64,000 nucleotides of DNA from Myxococcaceae bacterium (lineage in GTDB: Bacteria; Myxococcota; Myxococcia; Myxococcales; Myxococcaceae): assembly GCA_017881265.1 (NCBI GenBank), contig JADGRA010000014.1, positions 124,001-188,000 of the forward strand, read 5' to 3'. This document shows positions 62,049 through 64,000 of this stretch, piece by piece; the stretch's first letter is position 1; each line of letters opens with the position of its first letter. The notes beneath the pieces were generated by a model. The model had not been told where the DNA came from, ran no database searches, and saw nothing but the letters and a program-made list of their open reading frames with translations. The translations under genes were made by a program, and so were the position numbers.

Positions 62049-63677
62049 TTAGCCGGGCGGGGGACTTCCACCCGGGGCGCCCCCACCGGCCGGCCGGCTC
62101 CCTCCCCCGGGTCCGCCGCGGCCACCGCGGCGGCGCCGCCGGCGCCGCCGCCCCGGGGGGGCGGGACTTCCCGGGGCGAGCACGGGCGCCTGACCCGACT
62201 GCCAGGCGGCGAGTTCCGCAGCCCCCTGCCCCGTCGCCTCCACCGTGCAGGCGAACACCGTCAGCGACTCGTTGAAGAGGGGGTGACGGCGGAAGCTGCC
62301 CAGGCTTCCGCGGCGCCGCCGCTGTCCGGACAGTGTCGCCTGGGCCAGCAGCATCATCCGGCAGCGCTCGGCGATGCGCCGCGGTAGCCGGGCCGTGCGC
62401 ACGAATTCCTGCAGCAGGGCCTCGATGGCCTCCGGCACGGCGCTCGGGGCGTCCGGGGCCGACTCCGGCGCCGTCCCCATGACCGGGACCAGCAACACCG
62501 CGAGCAGCACGGCGTCCTCGAGGGTCTGGCCGGCCTTCACCCGGGCGTCCGCCGCGCGTGCGAAGGCGGCCAGCGTTTTCTCGCCCTCGGCCCCGTGCTC
62601 CTTGAGGTACGTGTCCAGCGGCGGAAGCAAGAAGCGCAGCGCATCCAGGGCAAACAGCAAGGCCAGCCCGGGCGCTGCGACGCCTCCGCGCAGGATGCGG
62701 AAGGTGTCTTCCAAAAGCCGGGGCGGAGCGCAGCGGGGGAGGTCCTCCACCGCGCCTTCCATCGCCGCGTAGGTGCGCGGTTCAATATCGAATTCGAGCC
62801 TGGAGCCAAACCTCACCGCTCGCAGGATGCGAACCGGGTCCTCCCGCATCCGGCGTTCGGGGTCGCCAATGGTGCGCACCAGACGCTCGGCGAGGTCGCG
62901 GCGACCCCGGACGAAGTCCAGCACCCGCCCCTCGGCCACGTCGTAGAAGAGGCCGTTGATGGTGAAGTCCCGCCGGCGCGCGTCCTGCTCGGCGGTGCCG
63001 AAGACGTTGTCGTCCCCGATGAGCAGGTCGTCCGAGCGCTCCTCGACCGGCACCGCCTCCATCGGGTCGAGGTCGGTGATGGGGTTGGCGCGGAAGGTGG
63101 AGACCTCGATGATTTTCCCGTCCCGGAAGTAGACGTGGGCGAGGCGAAACCGGCGGCCGATGAGTCGGCAATTGCGGAAGATGCCACGCACCTCGCTGGG
63201 CAGCGCGCTGGTGGCGATGTCGAAGTCCTTTGGCGTGCGGCCCACCAAGAGGTCCCGGACGCAGCCGCCCACCAGGTACGCTTGGTGCCCGTTCTGGTGC
63301 AGCCGGTTGACGACCTTCACCGCGTCGATGTCCAGCGCCGCCGGGTCAATCTCGGCCTCGGCGCTGGCCGCCGCCTGCGGCACCGAGGCGTCCAGGTGGT
63401 CGGACTCGGACTCCCACAGCACCGCCGGCACCGGCTCGGGCTCTTTCGCGTCCGAGGGCGGGGGCGGCTCCGGGACGGGGGCGTCCAGGGGGTCCGGCCC
63501 CTCCGCCTCGGCGTCCTCGTCGCCGTCCTCTCCCTCTGCGTCCTCGCCTTCCCTGTCCTCGTCGGCGGACAGCTCGCGCGGCTGCTCTGCCGGCGGCGTC
63601 GCCACGCCCGCCTCGTCCCCTTCGGGGGCGGCTGGGCCGTTTGCTGCAGGAGGGGGGGACGGTGGGTCGTGCGCCAT
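62049..63677 (-). CDS. pcnB: Poly(A) polymerase I (polynucleotide adenylyltransferase)
   Basis: Adds poly(A) tails to RNA to promote decay. The 542-residue protein has an acidic, Pro/Glu/Asp-rich N-terminus of about 110 residues, then the nucleotidyltransferase head AYLVGGCVRDLLVGRTPKDFD with the metal Asp pair, RRDFTINGLFYDVAEG, REDPVRILRAVRFGSRL and, diagnostic of poly(A) polymerases rather than CCA enzymes, LIGRRFRLAHVYF. The C-terminus is basic, Gly/Pro-rich with an Arg run (RRRRRRRRGGRGGPGGG), a probable RNA-binding tail. ATG at 63675-63677 used. It is divergent from the epimerase/dehydratase gene. Confidence 0.93.
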   Translation of the reverse strand: MAHDPPSPPPAANGPAAPEGDEAGVATPPAEQPRELSADEDREGEDAEGEDGDEDAEAEGPDPLDAPVPEPPPPSDAKEPEPVPAVLWESESDHLDASVPQAAASAEAEIDPAALDIDAVKVVNRLHQNGHQAYLVGGCVRDLLVGRTPKDFDIATSALPSEVRGIFRNCRLIGRRFRLAHVYFRDGKIIEVSTFRANPITDLDPMEAVPVEERSDDLLIGDDNVFGTAEQDARRRDFTINGLFYDVAEGRVLDFVRGRRDLAERLVRTIGDPERRMREDPVRILRAVRFGSRLEFDIEPRTYAAMEGAVEDLPRCAPPRLLEDTFRILRGGVAAPGLALLFALDALRFLLPPLDTYLKEHGAEGEKTLAAFARAADARVKAGQTLEDAVLLAVLLVPVMGTAPESAPDAPSAVPEAIEALLQEFVRTARLPRRIAERCRMMLLAQATLSGQRRRRGSLGSFRRHPLFNESLTVFACTVEATGQGAAELAAWQSGQAPVLAPGSPAPPGRRRRRRRRGGRGGPGGGSRPAGGGAPGGSPPPG

Positions 63678-63755
63678 GAGGTTGACGCCCCGCGCCGGAG
63701 CGTGATGAAGCCGCTGCCGCTTTACACGATTTCGCCCGCCGGAGGGAGTCGTCCT

Positions 63756-64000
63756 GTGCGAACGCTGGTGACGGGGGCAACGGGCTTGATTGGCGCCAAC
63801 CTCGTGCGCCGCCTTGCGCGCGATGGCACCCGTCCCCGGGTGTTGCTGCCGGCAGGCACCGAGCGCCACGCCCTGGCCGGGGTGGACGTGGAAGCAGTGC
63901 CGGGCGACGTACGGGACGCCCACTCGCTGGCCAAGGCGATGGTGGGGGTGTCGCGCGTCTACCATGCGGCTGGCCACATCCGCTTCGACGACGCCGGACG
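63756..64000 (+). CDS. NAD-dependent epimerase/dehydratase (extended SDR), N-terminal part
   Basis: The first 81 residues of an extended short-chain dehydrogenase, cut by the window end. The NAD(P) motif is LVTGATGLIGANLVRRLA (TGxxGxxG), followed by an Asp-containing segment VPGDVRDAHSLAKAM and VYHAAGHIRF, which matches the Asp after strand three and the AAG motif. These features fit sugar-nucleotide epimerases, dihydroflavonol-reductase-like or UDP-sugar dehydratases; the substrate cannot be told from this part. GTG at 63756 follows GGAGGGAG. It diverges from pcnB across about 80 bases. Confidence 0.88.
   Translation, partial: MRTLVTGATGLIGANLVRRLARDGTRPRVLLPAGTERHALAGVDVEAVPGDVRDAHSLAKAMVGVSRVYHAAGHIRFDDAG

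Noticed and set aside
1-64000. tRNA, rRNA, CRISPR arrays, insertion sequences, prophage or integron
   Set aside because: No cloverleaf-like segment, direct-repeat array, transposase, integrase or phage structural gene was recognised on either strand.
1-64000. A compact biosynthetic cluster or anti-phage island
   Set aside because: The genes are mostly housekeeping; no synthase, effector/sensor pair or nuclease-toxin module beyond the AddAB-like pair was found.

Overview
The window is dense, GC-rich (about 70 percent by eye) bacterial chromosome with almost no non-coding space. It reads as a myxobacterium, probably of the Myxococcus/Archangium group. Reasons: a secreted protein ends in a MYXO-CTERM-like sorting tail (47469-48428) and is paired with an MXAN_2562-type outer-membrane barrel; there is a Hanks-type Ser/Thr kinase; the lipoproteins and gene order fit; GTG and TTG starts with 4-base stop/start overlaps are common. 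I saw no rRNA, tRNA, CRISPR array, insertion sequence or phage gene, so this is a core chromosomal region.

Layout. 1-4822: an AddAB-like nuclease/helicase pair (minus). 4885-6390: a secreted HEAT-repeat protein and a metallophosphoesterase strikingly like eukaryotic lariat-debranching enzyme, divergent from uvrA. 6500-13672: uvrA, a hexitol phosphatase, a secreted S9 peptidase and a convergent POT peptide transporter. 13845-18141: nadA and three tightly coupled genes of unknown function. 18243-20078: a small atypical membrane protein, a glycerophosphodiesterase and an acyl-CoA thioesterase. 20085-24023: an IscA-type Fe-S protein, a pteridine-reductase-like SDR, a rhodanese-MoeB fusion, a rhodanese and a GNAT-GrpB fusion. 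24024-27475: a Gln-rich secreted protein, rsmB and a small orphan. 27745-32480: a branched-chain amino-acid ABC operon (livK, livH, fused livMG, livF). 32670-37381: an M61 peptidase, rnhB, a zinc protein and an omega-aminotransferase. 37415-44896: a TPR protein, acs, a lipoprotein, a CBS protein, and ppsA with a duplicated-domain secreted protein; this part serves acetate use and gluconeogenesis. 45038-54093: a site-2 protease, a MoaD-MoaE fusion, the MXAN_2562/2561-type pair, and the cell-envelope cluster uppS-cdsA-rseP-rlpA-tsaB-usg. 54333-64000: an amidohydrolase, a polyphosphate-glucokinase-like protein, a kinase coupled to an RluA synthase, a lipoprotein, a GspG-like protein, dinB, an arylamine N-acetyltransferase, pcnB and the start of a sugar-nucleotide epimerase/dehydratase.

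How the genes fit together. Two molybdopterin steps are present as fusions: the rhodanese-MoeB protein should activate the C-terminal Gly-Gly that lies inside the MoaD-MoaE fusion. uppS, cdsA, rseP, rlpA and tsaB form one envelope and essential-function operon, but dxr, often found between cdsA and rseP, is absent. DNA repair is represented by uvrA, dinB, the AddAB-like pair and rnhB.

No complete new defence or biosynthetic system is visible. The best leads are the Dbr1-like phosphoesterase, an RNase HII that keeps its DEDD residues but has lost the GRG recognition motif, a cysteine-free aspartate-semialdehyde-dehydrogenase homologue, a kinase with a long insert coupled to a pseudouridine synthase, and a three-PDZ RseP. 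Start sites were chosen from ribosome-binding sites, signal peptides and overlaps; where they are uncertain the entry says so.
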